Below are positions 7,991 through 16,558 of a stretch of DNA of 64,000 bases, in pieces. Both the position numbers and the translations under genes were made by a program. Below the pieces are notes generated by a model. It worked only from the letters and a program-made list of their open reading frames with translations, was not told the DNA's origin and did no database searches. The first letter of the stretch is position 1, and every line of letters begins with the position of its first letter. This DNA comes from ZC4RG20 sp963702105 (GTDB taxonomy: Bacteria > Pseudomonadota > Gammaproteobacteria > Steroidobacterales > Rariloculaceae), in the NCBI GenBank assembly GCA_963702105.1, contig OY969712.1, positions 2,728,001 through 2,792,000 on the forward strand. The letters run 5' to 3'.

Positions 7991-8896
7991 CTACGCGCGT
8001 GCCCGGCCGCCGCTTGCCCCGGCTCGCGCCGTGACGATCCAAGTGCTCGCCCCGGCAAATACGCCATCTGGGCGTACGAGCGGCGCGAACATCTTCTCGA
8101 GGGCAGCCGTCACCTGCGGCCGGCGACGCTCGCCCTCCTTTCCGGCGAGCCGGATGATCTCGCCGGCAGGCCCGAGCGCCATCGCGAAATTCACGGCGTC
8201 GGCGACGTTGTCGCCGACGCGTATCGGCGTATCGAAGCGCTCGAAGACCACGTCGCGGAACCCGGCCGCCATTAGCTGTGCGCTGACGACGTCCGCGCTC
8301 GCCATGGAGAACGGCCCCGGCCCGCACGTCGCCTCATCGGTGCTCGGAGGCAGCGGCACGATGGGCGCAACGGCTTGCTCCGCCGAATGAAGCCACGCGT
8401 TCTCGTCCTTCCTGCGCCAGACGGTCATGGTCAGCTCGCCGCCGTCCCGGAGCGCACGGCGGAGATTCCGCAGCGCGGCGACCGGATTCTCGAAGAACAT
8501 CGTTCCGAAGCGCGAAAACACGTAGTCGTAAGCCGGATCGAGGGTCTCGCTCTGCGCGTCGGCGACGACGAAGCGCGCATTGGCGACCCGCGCCGCGGCG
8601 GCCTCGGCCGCGGCAACCTCGATGAATCGAAAGGCCGGGTCCACGCCGACGGCCTCGCCGCCGGGCCCCACCCGCCCGGCGATCTCCAAAGTGCTGTCGC
8701 CGAAGCCGCAACCGACATCGAGCACGCGGGCGCGGCGCGGGGGCGGATGCCGGTCGAGCGCGGCCGTGCCGATGACGGCCAAGCCGTCGCAGATGATGTG
8801 TCGAAAGCGCAAGAATTTATCGAACAACACGCCGTTCCAGGCTTCGATAGCCTCGGCGTTACCCTCGAACGTGCGCGTTTTCACTACGGTGCTCAT
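7991..8896 (-). CDS. Class I SAM-dependent methyltransferase
   Basis: The 301-residue Rossmann-fold protein shows motif I as RVLDVGCGFGDSTLEIAGRV, motif II acidic residue in AVGVDPAFRFIEVA, then FVVADAQSETLDPAYDYVFS and RFGTMFFENPVAALRNLRRA, the usual Methyltransf_11/25 order. The substrate is not evident. GGGAGGAA lies directly before the ATG at 8896, an excellent ribosome site. The gene stands upstream of the MddA-like gene on the same strand with a 64-base gap, so the two may be co-transcribed. Confidence 0.85.
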   Translation of the reverse strand: MSTVVKTRTFEGNAEAIEAWNGVLFDKFLRFRHIICDGLAVIGTAALDRHPPPRRARVLDVGCGFGDSTLEIAGRVGPGGEAVGVDPAFRFIEVAAAEAAAARVANARFVVADAQSETLDPAYDYVFSRFGTMFFENPVAALRNLRRALRDGGELTMTVWRRKDENAWLHSAEQAVAPIVPLPPSTDEATCGPGPFSMASADVVSAQLMAAGFRDVVFERFDTPIRVGDNVADAVNFAMALGPAGEIIRLAGKEGERRRPQVTAALEKMFAPLVRPDGVFAGASTWIVTARAGASGGRARA

Positions 8897-9148
8897 GGTT
8901 CCTCCCAACGGAAGCGGCTCGCGACTGGTCCTGGCGGCATTCTCGGTGCCGAAGCACGCTCGCGCTTTCACCGGAAGTCTCCCGTTCTTGTCCGCGCGTC
9001 CGCGTATGGCGCGTCGGCAACCCAGCCGTTTCGCTTCCCGGAGGGGAAAGGCCACGGACTCGGGAGCAAACCGCGCCGACGGTCGGCAAAGGGCGCGTAG
9101 GCCAGGCCGCGTACAATGATCCGCATCGTCGCCACTTCGAAAATCGCC

Positions 9149-9868
9149 ATGAGCACCGCACGAGAACACTACGAAGCCTTGCTCGCACCCATCTACGTCT
9201 GGATGGCCGGAGGCCTCGAGGCGGCATTGGCGGCCGGAGCGGCGGACGTGCAGTCCCTTTCGCCCGGCACCGGGCTGGCCGTCGATCTCGGTGCGGGCTT
9301 CGGGATGCACGCCATTCCGCTCGCGCGAGCCGGCTACGACGTGCTTGCGATCGATTCCTCGCCGGAGCTGCTCGACGTGCTGCGTACGAACAGCGCTGGA
9401 ATCTCTGTGCGCGCCCTAGAAGGGGATCTGCTCGACTTCGCCCGGCACGTCGAGCGCGAGCCCGAGCTCATCGTCTGCCTCGGGGACACCCTGACCCACC
9501 TCGCCGAGCCCGCGCACGTGGAGAGGGTGTTCCGAGACGCCGCCCGAACGCTTCGACCCGGCGGCCGGCTCGTTCTCACGTTCCGGGACTACGGGCACCC
9601 GGCATCGGGTGACGCGCGCTTCATCCCCGTGCGCAGCGATGCGAACCGGATACTGACCTGTTTCCTCGAGGCGCTGCCCGAGCACATGCTCGTCCACGAC
9701 ATCGTCCATGAGCGCGAAGGGTCGGCATGGCGCATGAAGCTCGGAAGCTACCGCAAGCTGCGGCTGCCGCCGGCACGCGTCGAGGCGATGTTGAGAGAGG
9801 CAGGGCTCGAGCCGGCTACGGAACCCGGGCCGCGCGGCATGGTCCGGATAACGGCGCGGCGGCCGTGA
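9149..9868 (+). CDS. Class I SAM-dependent methyltransferase
   Basis: A 239-residue protein starting STAREHYEALLAPIYVWMAG, then motif I GLAVDLGAGFGMHAIPLARA, acidic motif II LAIDSSPELLDVL, LIVCLGDTLTHL and the post-motif TLRPGGRLVLTFRDYG. It is different from the neighbouring methyltransferase on the opposite strand. The ATG at 9149 was chosen because family members begin here; an in-frame ATG at 9116 adds 11 residues without homology. Substrate unknown. Confidence 0.83.
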   Translation: MSTAREHYEALLAPIYVWMAGGLEAALAAGAADVQSLSPGTGLAVDLGAGFGMHAIPLARAGYDVLAIDSSPELLDVLRTNSAGISVRALEGDLLDFARHVEREPELIVCLGDTLTHLAEPAHVERVFRDAARTLRPGGRLVLTFRDYGHPASGDARFIPVRSDANRILTCFLEALPEHMLVHDIVHEREGSAWRMKLGSYRKLRLPPARVEAMLREAGLEPATEPGPRGMVRITARRP

Positions 9869-9894
9869 AGATCGCGGCCGCGCAGAACCGCTCG

Positions 9895-10893
9895 CTAAGT
9901 AGGCCTCGGGTCCGAGACAGGCGATCGCTGCAGGCGCCGCCAAGCCGCGGGCGGGGCACCCGCCGACCGCTTGAACGCGCGCGCAAATGCCGCTTCCGAC
10001 TCGTATCCGACCTCGAGGGCGATGGACGCGACGCTCGATTGCGTATCGAGGAGCATCCGCGAGGCCAGCTGCATGCGCCAGCTCCCGAGGTATTGCATCG
10101 GCGCCTGCCCGACGAATGCGAGAAAGCGCTCGTGCAGAGCGGAGCGCGACAGGCCGACCTCGCGGCTCAACGCCTCCACGCTCCAGGGCGCGGCCGGTCT
10201 CTCGTGCAGCAAGGCCAACGCCCGCCCCACGAATCGATCGCGTAAACCGGCGAGCCAGCCGCCGGAGGTCTCGGGCAAGCGCTCGACATGGCGTCGGACG
10301 GCGTCGATGAAAAGCATCTCGCTCGCGCGCGCGAGCAGCGCCTCGCTGCCCGGGCGCCTGCTCGTAGACTCCGCGGCGACGAGATGCAAGAAGGGCTGGC
10401 TCCACGGCTCGCCGGGCCCGGCCGGCAAATGAAGCAGCCGCGGGAGCGTCCCCAGCACCGGATTGAACGGCCGCAGGTCGCAGCCGATGAAGCCGCAGAC
10501 CAACGTCGTGGCTTCGCCCTCGCCCGAGCTCTCGGCGGGGCCCGCCTCCGCAAGCACCTGCGCTGCCGGGCCGGCATAGCTGACACGGAAGGGGCGCGCG
10601 TTCGACTTGGTCTCGTAATACCAACTCACTTGCGGTTTCGCGCGCATGCCCGGCGCGCTCGAGACGACGTGCGCATCCCCTTGCGGAAGAAGAACAACGT
10701 CGCCGCACCGGAGCTTGAGCGGCTGCTGCCCGACGATGCCGGCCCAGCACTCGCCCGCCGTCACGACATGATATTCGATGACGTGTTGGGCGCCCGGCAT
10801 CACGGCTGCCGCGATGTCGCACGAGGCCGGCGCTTCCGCGACCCATTCGCCCTCGCAGGTCACGCAATAGTAGACAGCGCTTTGGAGGCGCAC
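9895..10893 (-). CDS. AraC family transcriptional regulator with cupin domain
   Basis: The 332-residue protein has an N-terminal cupin_6-type sensor domain (residues 1-200, with HVIEYHVVTAGECWAGI and LRCGDVVLLPQGDAHVV) and a C-terminal AraC domain with SVEALSREVGLSRSALHERF and VASIALEVGYESEAAFARAF. The GTG at 10893 is the first usable start, but the family-like reading DTLSDVLRS continues upstream for about 15 codons without ATG, GTG or TTG before an in-frame stop, so the true start is either a rare codon or has been altered. It could regulate the adjacent methyltransferase, with which it converges. Confidence 0.83.
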   Translation of the reverse strand: MRLQSAVYYCVTCEGEWVAEAPASCDIAAAVMPGAQHVIEYHVVTAGECWAGIVGQQPLKLRCGDVVLLPQGDAHVVSSAPGMRAKPQVSWYYETKSNARPFRVSYAGPAAQVLAEAGPAESSGEGEATTLVCGFIGCDLRPFNPVLGTLPRLLHLPAGPGEPWSQPFLHLVAAESTSRRPGSEALLARASEMLFIDAVRRHVERLPETSGGWLAGLRDRFVGRALALLHERPAAPWSVEALSREVGLSRSALHERFLAFVGQAPMQYLGSWRMQLASRMLLDTQSSVASIALEVGYESEAAFARAFKRSAGAPPAAWRRLQRSPVSDPRPT

Positions 10894-10976
10894 GCTGCGC
10901 AGGACGTCGGAGAGGGTGTCGTAGCTCGTACGCGTGCAGCCTCAGTTCGTCTCCGCCGGCGTTGTCCGTTCGTATA

Positions 10977-11372
10977 TTACGCGGCGACTTTCGATCGTAG
11001 CAACAACCCCGCCAGAAAGCCGGCGGCTCCCACGTCAAACGACAGACAGAAGGCTGGCCACCATTCGGGCACTCCCGAGTTGGTCGAGTGCAGGCCATGG
11101 AGAAAGTCGAATACGCCGTGAGCGCTCAGGGCAACGACGACGAGCCACAGATTGGCCTTGAACCCGATAACGGCCGTTACCATGAAGCCCGCCATCACGA
11201 TCGACTCAACTACCAGAGCGCGTTCGGAACCACTTATTACGGCGAACAGCACGTAGTATGAAGCGATGCTGATCGCCAAGATCGGATAGAACGCCCGATC
11301 TCGGTCAAGGCCCGTCCACCGTGCAGAGGAAACGACGATCAAAGATAGGATCAATCCAACCGCGAATTCCAT
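10977..11372 (-). CDS. Small membrane protein of unknown function
   Basis: A 131-residue protein with four predicted membrane helices (about residues 1-18, 28-48, 56-85, 110-126). A conserved-looking stretch ALSAHGVFDFLHGLHSTNSG lies between helices 3 and 4, with two His and Asp residues at the membrane edge. GGAGGT stands 4 bases before the ATG, so the gene is probably real. I do not recognise a characterised family. Confidence 0.65.
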   Translation of the reverse strand: MEFAVGLILSLIVVSSARWTGLDRDRAFYPILAISIASYYVLFAVISGSERALVVESIVMAGFMVTAVIGFKANLWLVVVALSAHGVFDFLHGLHSTNSGVPEWWPAFCLSFDVGAAGFLAGLLLRSKVAA

Positions 11373-11453
11373 ACCACCTCCGGTAGAACCGCGAGTGAAC
11401 GCTTGACACTAAGGATTATGCTGATGTCCAAGTCAATGGTGGGAGGTGCGTCC

Positions 11454-11640
11454 GTGGCCGCGACTTGGGCCTCCGCCCCGCGATGGTACCTTTGGAATGG
11501 CGGGTTTCTGGCCCTGGGCGAAGCCGAAGGCGTCGTACCGGCCCACGCGCACCACGCAATTCAGATTGTCCTTGCCCTCCAAGGACACGTCGCGATCAAG
11601 GACGGCCGCGATGACTGGCGCGAGGCTCGGGGGGTTGATC
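11454..11640 (+). pseudogene. AraC-family regulator, 5' fragment
   Basis: The reading starts at a GTG with GGAGG seven bases ahead and gives RWYLWNGGFLALGEAEGVVP, then HAHHAIQIVLALQGHVAIKD and DDWREARG. This is the cupin-like sensor half of an AraC regulator of the type with a His-rich HAHHA motif. Homology stops at about 11632-11640, and no helix-turn-helix follows. Immediately beyond lies the truncated phytochelatin synthase gene on the opposite strand, so a deletion removed both 3' ends. The out-of-frame tail runs on to a stop at 11696. Confidence 0.6.
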
Positions 11641-12009
11641 ACCGAACCGCCGCACATCGTCCAGCGACTTGCAGCAATCCATCATGTCCTCGCTGAACCA
11701 GCGCCACGCGCCCTTCCAGCGGCGGCCCGGATCGATCCCGAGCGCGTTCAGCGCGCAGACGAGCGACCCGAGGCCACAGAAGGCAGGGTCGGCCTGCGTA
11801 TGAAACTGTTGGACGAGCCTGAAGTAGCCCTCGAGCGTCCCTTGGCTCAGCGCCTCGCGGAACAGGTTCCGTCCCTTCACAGAATCGAGCGCTGGAACGC
11901 CGGCCGGCAGCGGCCGCATATGAGAGGTGTTCTCTGGCCGCGCGCCGGGGACTGGCGGACGAAGACAACCGTTCATCTGAGCCTCGTCGATTTCGCTTTG
12001 GACCCTCAT
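11638..12009 (-). pseudogene. Phytochelatin synthase, truncated after the catalytic Cys region
   Basis: The minus-strand reading gives NLFREALSQGTLEGYFRLVQ, QFHTQADPAFCGLGSLVCAL, NALGIDPGRRWKGAWRWFSE and MMDCCKSLDDVR, the N-terminal part of the papain-like phytochelatin synthase domain including the nucleophilic Cys of FCGLGS. Sequence similarity ends at about 11638 and the frame then closes at 11596. The catalytic His and Asp, which lie about 100 residues further on in the family, are missing, so it cannot be an active enzyme. The start may be 12009 or 11976. It follows the membrane protein gene at 12093-12809 on the same strand. Confidence 0.65.
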
Positions 12010-12092
12010 GGCGGCCAATATCCCACGGCCTCGCCGCTTTGACTTGAACGAAGCAGCTGGAATCGCTTCGGTACCGAAGGGCTGCCGTGCAC

Positions 12093-12809
12093 TCATCCGC
12101 CAGGCAATGCAGCCTTGGAACCCTGGATCCGCCCGCCGAACATGAGCAACCCGATCATCCAGGCGAGATTCAAGACGTAGGATGATACGATCGCGATCGT
12201 TTCCCACCGCGAGAAGCCCTCGGTTCCGACAACCCAGCCCTGCGCCAGAAACGAAAGCCCGGCGAGCCCCAAGAGCCAGCCTATCAGGCGCGGTATACCC
12301 GCCGTATCCAGAAGCGCGGCCGCGAAAAGGACCATTGCGAGGCCGAGGACGAAGTCCTGGTAGCTCCGGACGCCCCACTCGAGCCAGCGTATCGCCTCGG
12401 CGCTTGCAAAGCGCGCTGCCTTCTCTGCGTCCGGAGCGCTCACCCACGCGTTCACGGCCTGCTTAAGGGCGACGCCATCGACCGCTTGGAGCACACCATA
12501 CAGGGTAAGGGCTGCCGCCGCCGAAACGGCTGCAAATCGACCGGTCCACCTGACCCTTGCTGTTTGCAGGTCCAGCGCGAAGAACAGAGCCAGCAGCCCA
12601 GCGACCAAGACTGCCATGCCCGTGAATTGGCCGAGGTGCACGGCCGTCCAAATCCCGCTGCCGGCATATTCGGCGAACGCTACTGGATGGTTATTGGCGT
12701 CTCCGTCGGCATGAAGCAGCGTAACCGCGATGTATAGGAGTTGCCCTGCGAGCAGCAGCTGCGCCGAAAGGCGCAGCGACGCGCGCTGGCTCGGAATGCC
12801 CTGGTTCAT
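12093..12809 (-). CDS. Multi-pass membrane protein, DUF4386-like
   Basis: A 238-residue protein with six to seven predicted membrane helices, including LSAQLLLAGQLLYIAVTLLH, GMAVLVAGLLALFFALDL and IGWLLGLAGLSFLAQGWVVG. An acidic loop HADGDANNH follows helix 1. The arrangement resembles DUF4386 family proteins, whose function is unknown. The start is the ATG at 12809. It lies 83 bases upstream of the broken phytochelatin synthase gene and may have formed an operon with it. Confidence 0.7.
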   Translation of the reverse strand: MNQGIPSQRASLRLSAQLLLAGQLLYIAVTLLHADGDANNHPVAFAEYAGSGIWTAVHLGQFTGMAVLVAGLLALFFALDLQTARVRWTGRFAAVSAAAALTLYGVLQAVDGVALKQAVNAWVSAPDAEKAARFASAEAIRWLEWGVRSYQDFVLGLAMVLFAAALLDTAGIPRLIGWLLGLAGLSFLAQGWVVGTEGFSRWETIAIVSSYVLNLAWMIGLLMFGGRIQGSKAALPGG

Positions 12810-12989
12810 GACCCTACTCCTCGCCCGGTGATGTGGATTGGCCTCGCACATCGTGCCCGGAGTTGGCTGCCCGGCCAACTGCGCGGGCGACCTTCCGGCG
12901 GGTTCTTCACGAATCGGAATAAGCGGCCTATTCTTCATAGTCTTCGAAGTCGGAGCATAACCGCGCTCAATGCGCCAGGGGAGAACGAT

Positions 12990-13671
12990 TTGTCGCACCT
13001 TCCGAAGATGCTTTCGATCGCGTTGGCGCTTGCCTCCGGTCTGATTCTGCCGAGAGCCGTTCGCGGCCAAACCTCGCTCGACGCATTGGCGCAGGCCGTC
13101 GACCGTACCGAGTCCATCCGTGCCGTCAAGCGGCTGCAGCGAACGTATGCGCAGTACTCGCAGTACGGCTTGTGGAACGCAATGGCCGATCTGTTCGCGA
13201 GCAACGGCACGCTCGTTTTCGGGGAGACATCCGCGAAGGGCCGCAAGGCGATCGCCGCACTATTGACGTCGAACGACGGCGGCGGCCGGCGAGGCCTCTC
13301 GCCGGGAGCCGTTCATACGCAGCTCATCGATGAACCGGTCGTCAATCTTTCCGCAGACGGCACGTCTGCGAAAGGTCGCTGGTACGGCTTCTTCCTGCTC
13401 AGCGACAGCAAGGGCCAAGCGAGCATCGAGGGCGGGGTCTTCGAGAACGAGTATGTCCGTCGGCAGGGCCGCTGGGAAATCGCCACGTTGCACTTCTATC
13501 CGCAATACGCCGGCGCCTACGAGACGGGATGGAAAAACTGGAAGGGAGAGGATCTACCCATAATTCCCTACCACTTCACGCCGGACGAAAGCGGAGTGCC
13601 GATACCCGCGCCGGCCGGTCCGCCCCCCCCGCAGCCAGGCGACACTCGCGGATCTCGAAGACCGCGTCGCC
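12990..13671 (+). CDS. Exported SnoaL-like protein, N-terminal part (frameshifted from the next entry)
   Basis: A TTG start at 12990 with GGGGAG seven bases upstream gives MSHLPKMLSIALALASGLIL, a Sec signal peptide; the ATG at 13008 is the alternative. Residues about 35-180 form the first SnoaL/NTF2-like domain: IRAVKRLQRTYAQYSQYGLW, MADLFASNGTLVFGE, KGRWYGFFLLSD, GRWEIATLHFYPQYAGAYE. The frame is lost in a run of eight C at 13623-13630: removing one C joins it directly to ATLADLEDRVAVLDDENLV and the rest of the protein. Whole length 12990-15153 is three bases plus one, consistent with one extra base. Confidence 0.7.
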
Positions 13672-15153
13672 GTGCTCGACGACGAGAATCTCGTTCGCAA
13701 TCTGCAGGCGGCTTACGGCTACTATGTCGATCGCAGAATGTGGGACGACGTAACCGACCTTTTCAGCGCCCACGCCGTCTACGAGATCGGCGGGCTCGGC
13801 GTCTACGTCGGCCCGAAGGGCGTCCGAAAGGCGCTGGAACGCATGGGGCCCTCCGGATTGACGCACGGCGTCCTGAACGATCATTTGCAGTTCGATACGG
13901 TCGTGAACATTGCGCCCGGCAGGCGGGAGGCCCGCGTGCGCGGAATCGAGCTCGGAATGCTCGGAGCGGCGGACGAGGGCGAGGCGTACTGGGAGCTCAG
14001 CGTCTTCGACAATCGCTTCGTCAAAGAGGACGGGCTTTGGAAGGTGCGCGAGATGCGCATCTTTCCTCTGTTCCGGTCCAAATACAGCCTGGGCTGGGGC
14101 AAGAGCCGAATCCCGGAGGCGGTGCCGACGCGCCCGCTCGCGCCGAACGAGGGTGTTCCGGCCGCCGATGCAGGCCCTCGAGACCGCCTCATTCCGGCCT
14201 TCGTTTCCGCCCATCCCGTCACGGGCGCGCCGGTGACCGCACCGCCCGGCTTCCGATTCGTCGCCAGCGAGCCGCTCACCGGGCCGGCGGCTGCGCCCGA
14301 GGCTCGAAGGCCGAGAACCGATACGGCCGCCCGCTTGAAGGAGGTGGCGCGCAGATTGGCGGTAGCCGAAGCCTACGACGGGGCCGAGAACGTCTCGAGC
14401 ACGTACGGCGAATATGCCGACGATTTCCAATGGCCGCAGCTGGCCGCGCTGTTCGGCAAACGCGGCGCGAAGCAAGTGCCGTTCGCCGGCTACTATATCG
14501 GCGCCGAACGCATCGCCCACGCGACCTTCCTCGAATGGGGCGACCCGCCCGCGAAACGATCCTCCGTAGCCCTGCATTGGCGCATCCAGCCCGTCATCAA
14601 CGTCGCCCCCGACGGCCGCTCGGCACGTCTGCGCACTTATCTGTTCCATCCCAACGTCTCGAAACGAGGCGGCACGCTTTTCGGTGCCATGTATCCGGAC
14701 GACCACTTGATCCTCGAGGACGGCGTGTGGCGGCTGTGGAACCTCTCGCTAGACGAGCCCTACTTCAGCATGCCGGACTGGCAAGGCGGCTGGTCGGCCG
14801 CGAAGGATCGTCCCTCCCCGTCGCGACGCCCCATCGTTAAGCCGGCGCCCGGCGACACTGGCAAACCGGGGCCGAAGCACTACATAGGCGCGGCCCTGGT
14901 CGAACACTTTCCGCCGGACGTTCCGATCAGCGTGCTCGGCGAGCGGCAGGAGCATTTCCGCGGCGGCACGGGCGTGCCCTGGGAGTGGCCGAGGATTCTA
15001 CCGATGTGGTGGGGCTACAAGAATCCAGTCAGCGGCCGCACGCCCGATCACTTTCTGCCCGACTGCGTCCCGTGCGACTATGCCCCGGACTTGAGCATGA
15101 CGCGACACGGATACTTGTTGCCGCCGACCGGTCCCGTGCGCAACGAGGACTGA
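13672..15153 (+). CDS. SnoaL-like protein, C-terminal part with two further NTF2-like domains
   Basis: Continuation of the exported protein that starts at 12990. The second SnoaL-like domain (LVRNLQAAYGYYVDRRMWDD to VREMRIFPLFRSKYSLGWGK) and a third (ENVSSTYGEYADDFQWPQLA to LWNLSLDEPYFSMPDWQGGW) each show the cone-shaped NTF2 fold pattern with an aromatic-lined pocket. The last 100 residues contain a Cys pair in DHFLPDCVPCDYAPD. No catalytic assignment is possible; such triple-domain proteins are annotated only as nuclear transport factor 2 family. The nominal GTG at 13672 is unlikely to be a natural start. Followed after 19 bases by the next exported enzyme. Confidence 0.75.
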   Translation: MLDDENLVRNLQAAYGYYVDRRMWDDVTDLFSAHAVYEIGGLGVYVGPKGVRKALERMGPSGLTHGVLNDHLQFDTVVNIAPGRREARVRGIELGMLGAADEGEAYWELSVFDNRFVKEDGLWKVREMRIFPLFRSKYSLGWGKSRIPEAVPTRPLAPNEGVPAADAGPRDRLIPAFVSAHPVTGAPVTAPPGFRFVASEPLTGPAAAPEARRPRTDTAARLKEVARRLAVAEAYDGAENVSSTYGEYADDFQWPQLAALFGKRGAKQVPFAGYYIGAERIAHATFLEWGDPPAKRSSVALHWRIQPVINVAPDGRSARLRTYLFHPNVSKRGGTLFGAMYPDDHLILEDGVWRLWNLSLDEPYFSMPDWQGGWSAAKDRPSPSRRPIVKPAPGDTGKPGPKHYIGAALVEHFPPDVPISVLGERQEHFRGGTGVPWEWPRILPMWWGYKNPVSGRTPDHFLPDCVPCDYAPDLSMTRHGYLLPPTGPVRNED

Positions 15154-15172
15154 TGTGCCTGGAGGTTCGAAG

Positions 15173-16378
15173 ATGAACAGATCTGCCGCGCTCGTTGTCG
15201 CGACGGCCTGCGCCCTGGTTTCGCTGAGCTGCATCCACGAGGCGGAGGCGCAGGCAGCACCGAGCCCCCGCATCCCGGCCCTGCCCGAAAGCCGCTGGGG
15301 CGACGAGCTGCGCGCAGCGGCGGCGCAGGCGGCCCGGCTCGGCATGACGAACCTCGTGGCCGTTTACGCGAACTATCCCGAGCTCGCCGAGGCGCTGCTG
15401 CCGCACCTGCGCTACATCTTCACGGCCTCGACGCTGCCGGCACGGCATCGGGCTCTGCTCGGACTGCGCGCAGCCTGGCTCACCCGCTCGGACTACCTCT
15501 GGACTCACTGGGCGGCCGCCGCCCGGCGCGGCGGCTTCACCTCGGAGGACCTCGTGCGCGTCGCAAAAGGGCCGGATGCGCCCGGCTGGGACCCCTTCGA
15601 AGCCGCCCTCCTCCACGCCGCAGACGAATTGATCGTGGATTCGTTCATCTCCGACGCGACCTGGTCCTCCCTCTCGGCACGTTATGACGTGAGCCAGCTC
15701 ATCGACGCCATCGACACGGTCGGCGCGACGCTCCTGCACGCCGGCGTGGCCAAGTCCCTGGCCGTCGCCGTCGAATCGGACGCAACCGACCGCCTGCCGC
15801 GCGGCATACCGTATGCCCCGGCCGCGAAGCGTACCAACGAGCGCCTCATCGGCGCCGCGCCGCGCATCCCTCCGGTGCCGCCTAAGGACGGCGGAAAGAT
15901 CTCGGCCAACGTCTTCAATACGTTCGTTCGGAACCCGCCCGCCGACCGGGTCCGAGGCGCAGTCAACACGCACGTCAATGGCCACACGACGCTCACGGCG
16001 CGCCAGCGCGACCTGTTGATCACTCGGATGGCGGTATTGTGCCGCGGCGAGTACGAGTACGCCGCGCACCTGCGCACCGGCCGCCGCGCCGGCATGGACG
16101 ATGCCGACGTCGCGCACGTCCTGGCCGGCCCGGACAAGGCCGCGGGCGCCAGCCCGACTGATATCGCACTGCTGCGCGCCGCCGACGACCTGTATCGCGA
16201 CGCCGCTGTTTCCCCGGCCACATGGAGGGCCCTCGCCGCGACCTTCGACACCCGCCAGCTGCTCGACGTTCTGATCACGGCCGGGGCCTATCGCTCCGGC
16301 GGCATGCTCATCAACAGCGCCGGCGTGCAGCTCGACGCGAGCATGGCCGGCTATCGATTCCCCGCCGACCTGCGTTGA
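15173..16378 (+). CDS. Exported protein with two carboxymuconolactone decarboxylase-like domains
   Basis: The 401-residue product has a signal peptide (MNRSAALVVATACALVSLSC to AEAQA; Cys could be lipidated). Two AhpD/CMD-like helical repeats follow, at about residues 50-190 and 240-390, each with the TARQRDLLITRMAVLCRGEYE type helix and the ExxxH-like region YEYAAHLRTGRRAGMDD. The first repeat has DYLWTHWAAAARRGG at the same place. CMD family members decarboxylate ring lactones or act as peroxidase partners; the CXXC of AhpD is absent. GGAGG seven bases before the ATG at 15173 fixes the start. Probably in one operon with the SnoaL-like gene. Confidence 0.8.
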   Translation: MNRSAALVVATACALVSLSCIHEAEAQAAPSPRIPALPESRWGDELRAAAAQAARLGMTNLVAVYANYPELAEALLPHLRYIFTASTLPARHRALLGLRAAWLTRSDYLWTHWAAAARRGGFTSEDLVRVAKGPDAPGWDPFEAALLHAADELIVDSFISDATWSSLSARYDVSQLIDAIDTVGATLLHAGVAKSLAVAVESDATDRLPRGIPYAPAAKRTNERLIGAAPRIPPVPPKDGGKISANVFNTFVRNPPADRVRGAVNTHVNGHTTLTARQRDLLITRMAVLCRGEYEYAAHLRTGRRAGMDDADVAHVLAGPDKAAGASPTDIALLRAADDLYRDAAVSPATWRALAATFDTRQLLDVLITAGAYRSGGMLINSAGVQLDASMAGYRFPADLR

Positions 16379-16558
16379 GCACACCCCGCCTCGATTGCGA
16401 GACCGAAGCGGCTCAGCCTATGATTGACGTGCGCGCAAGGCGCATCCGGGCCCGCGGAAAGGGTTGAACCCACTTGCACGTCAGATCGGCCGGCCGAATC
16501 TAAACCTTTATGCAGCCGCCGTTGCGGGCCTGCGGCGAATTGACGCATGGAGGTTCCA

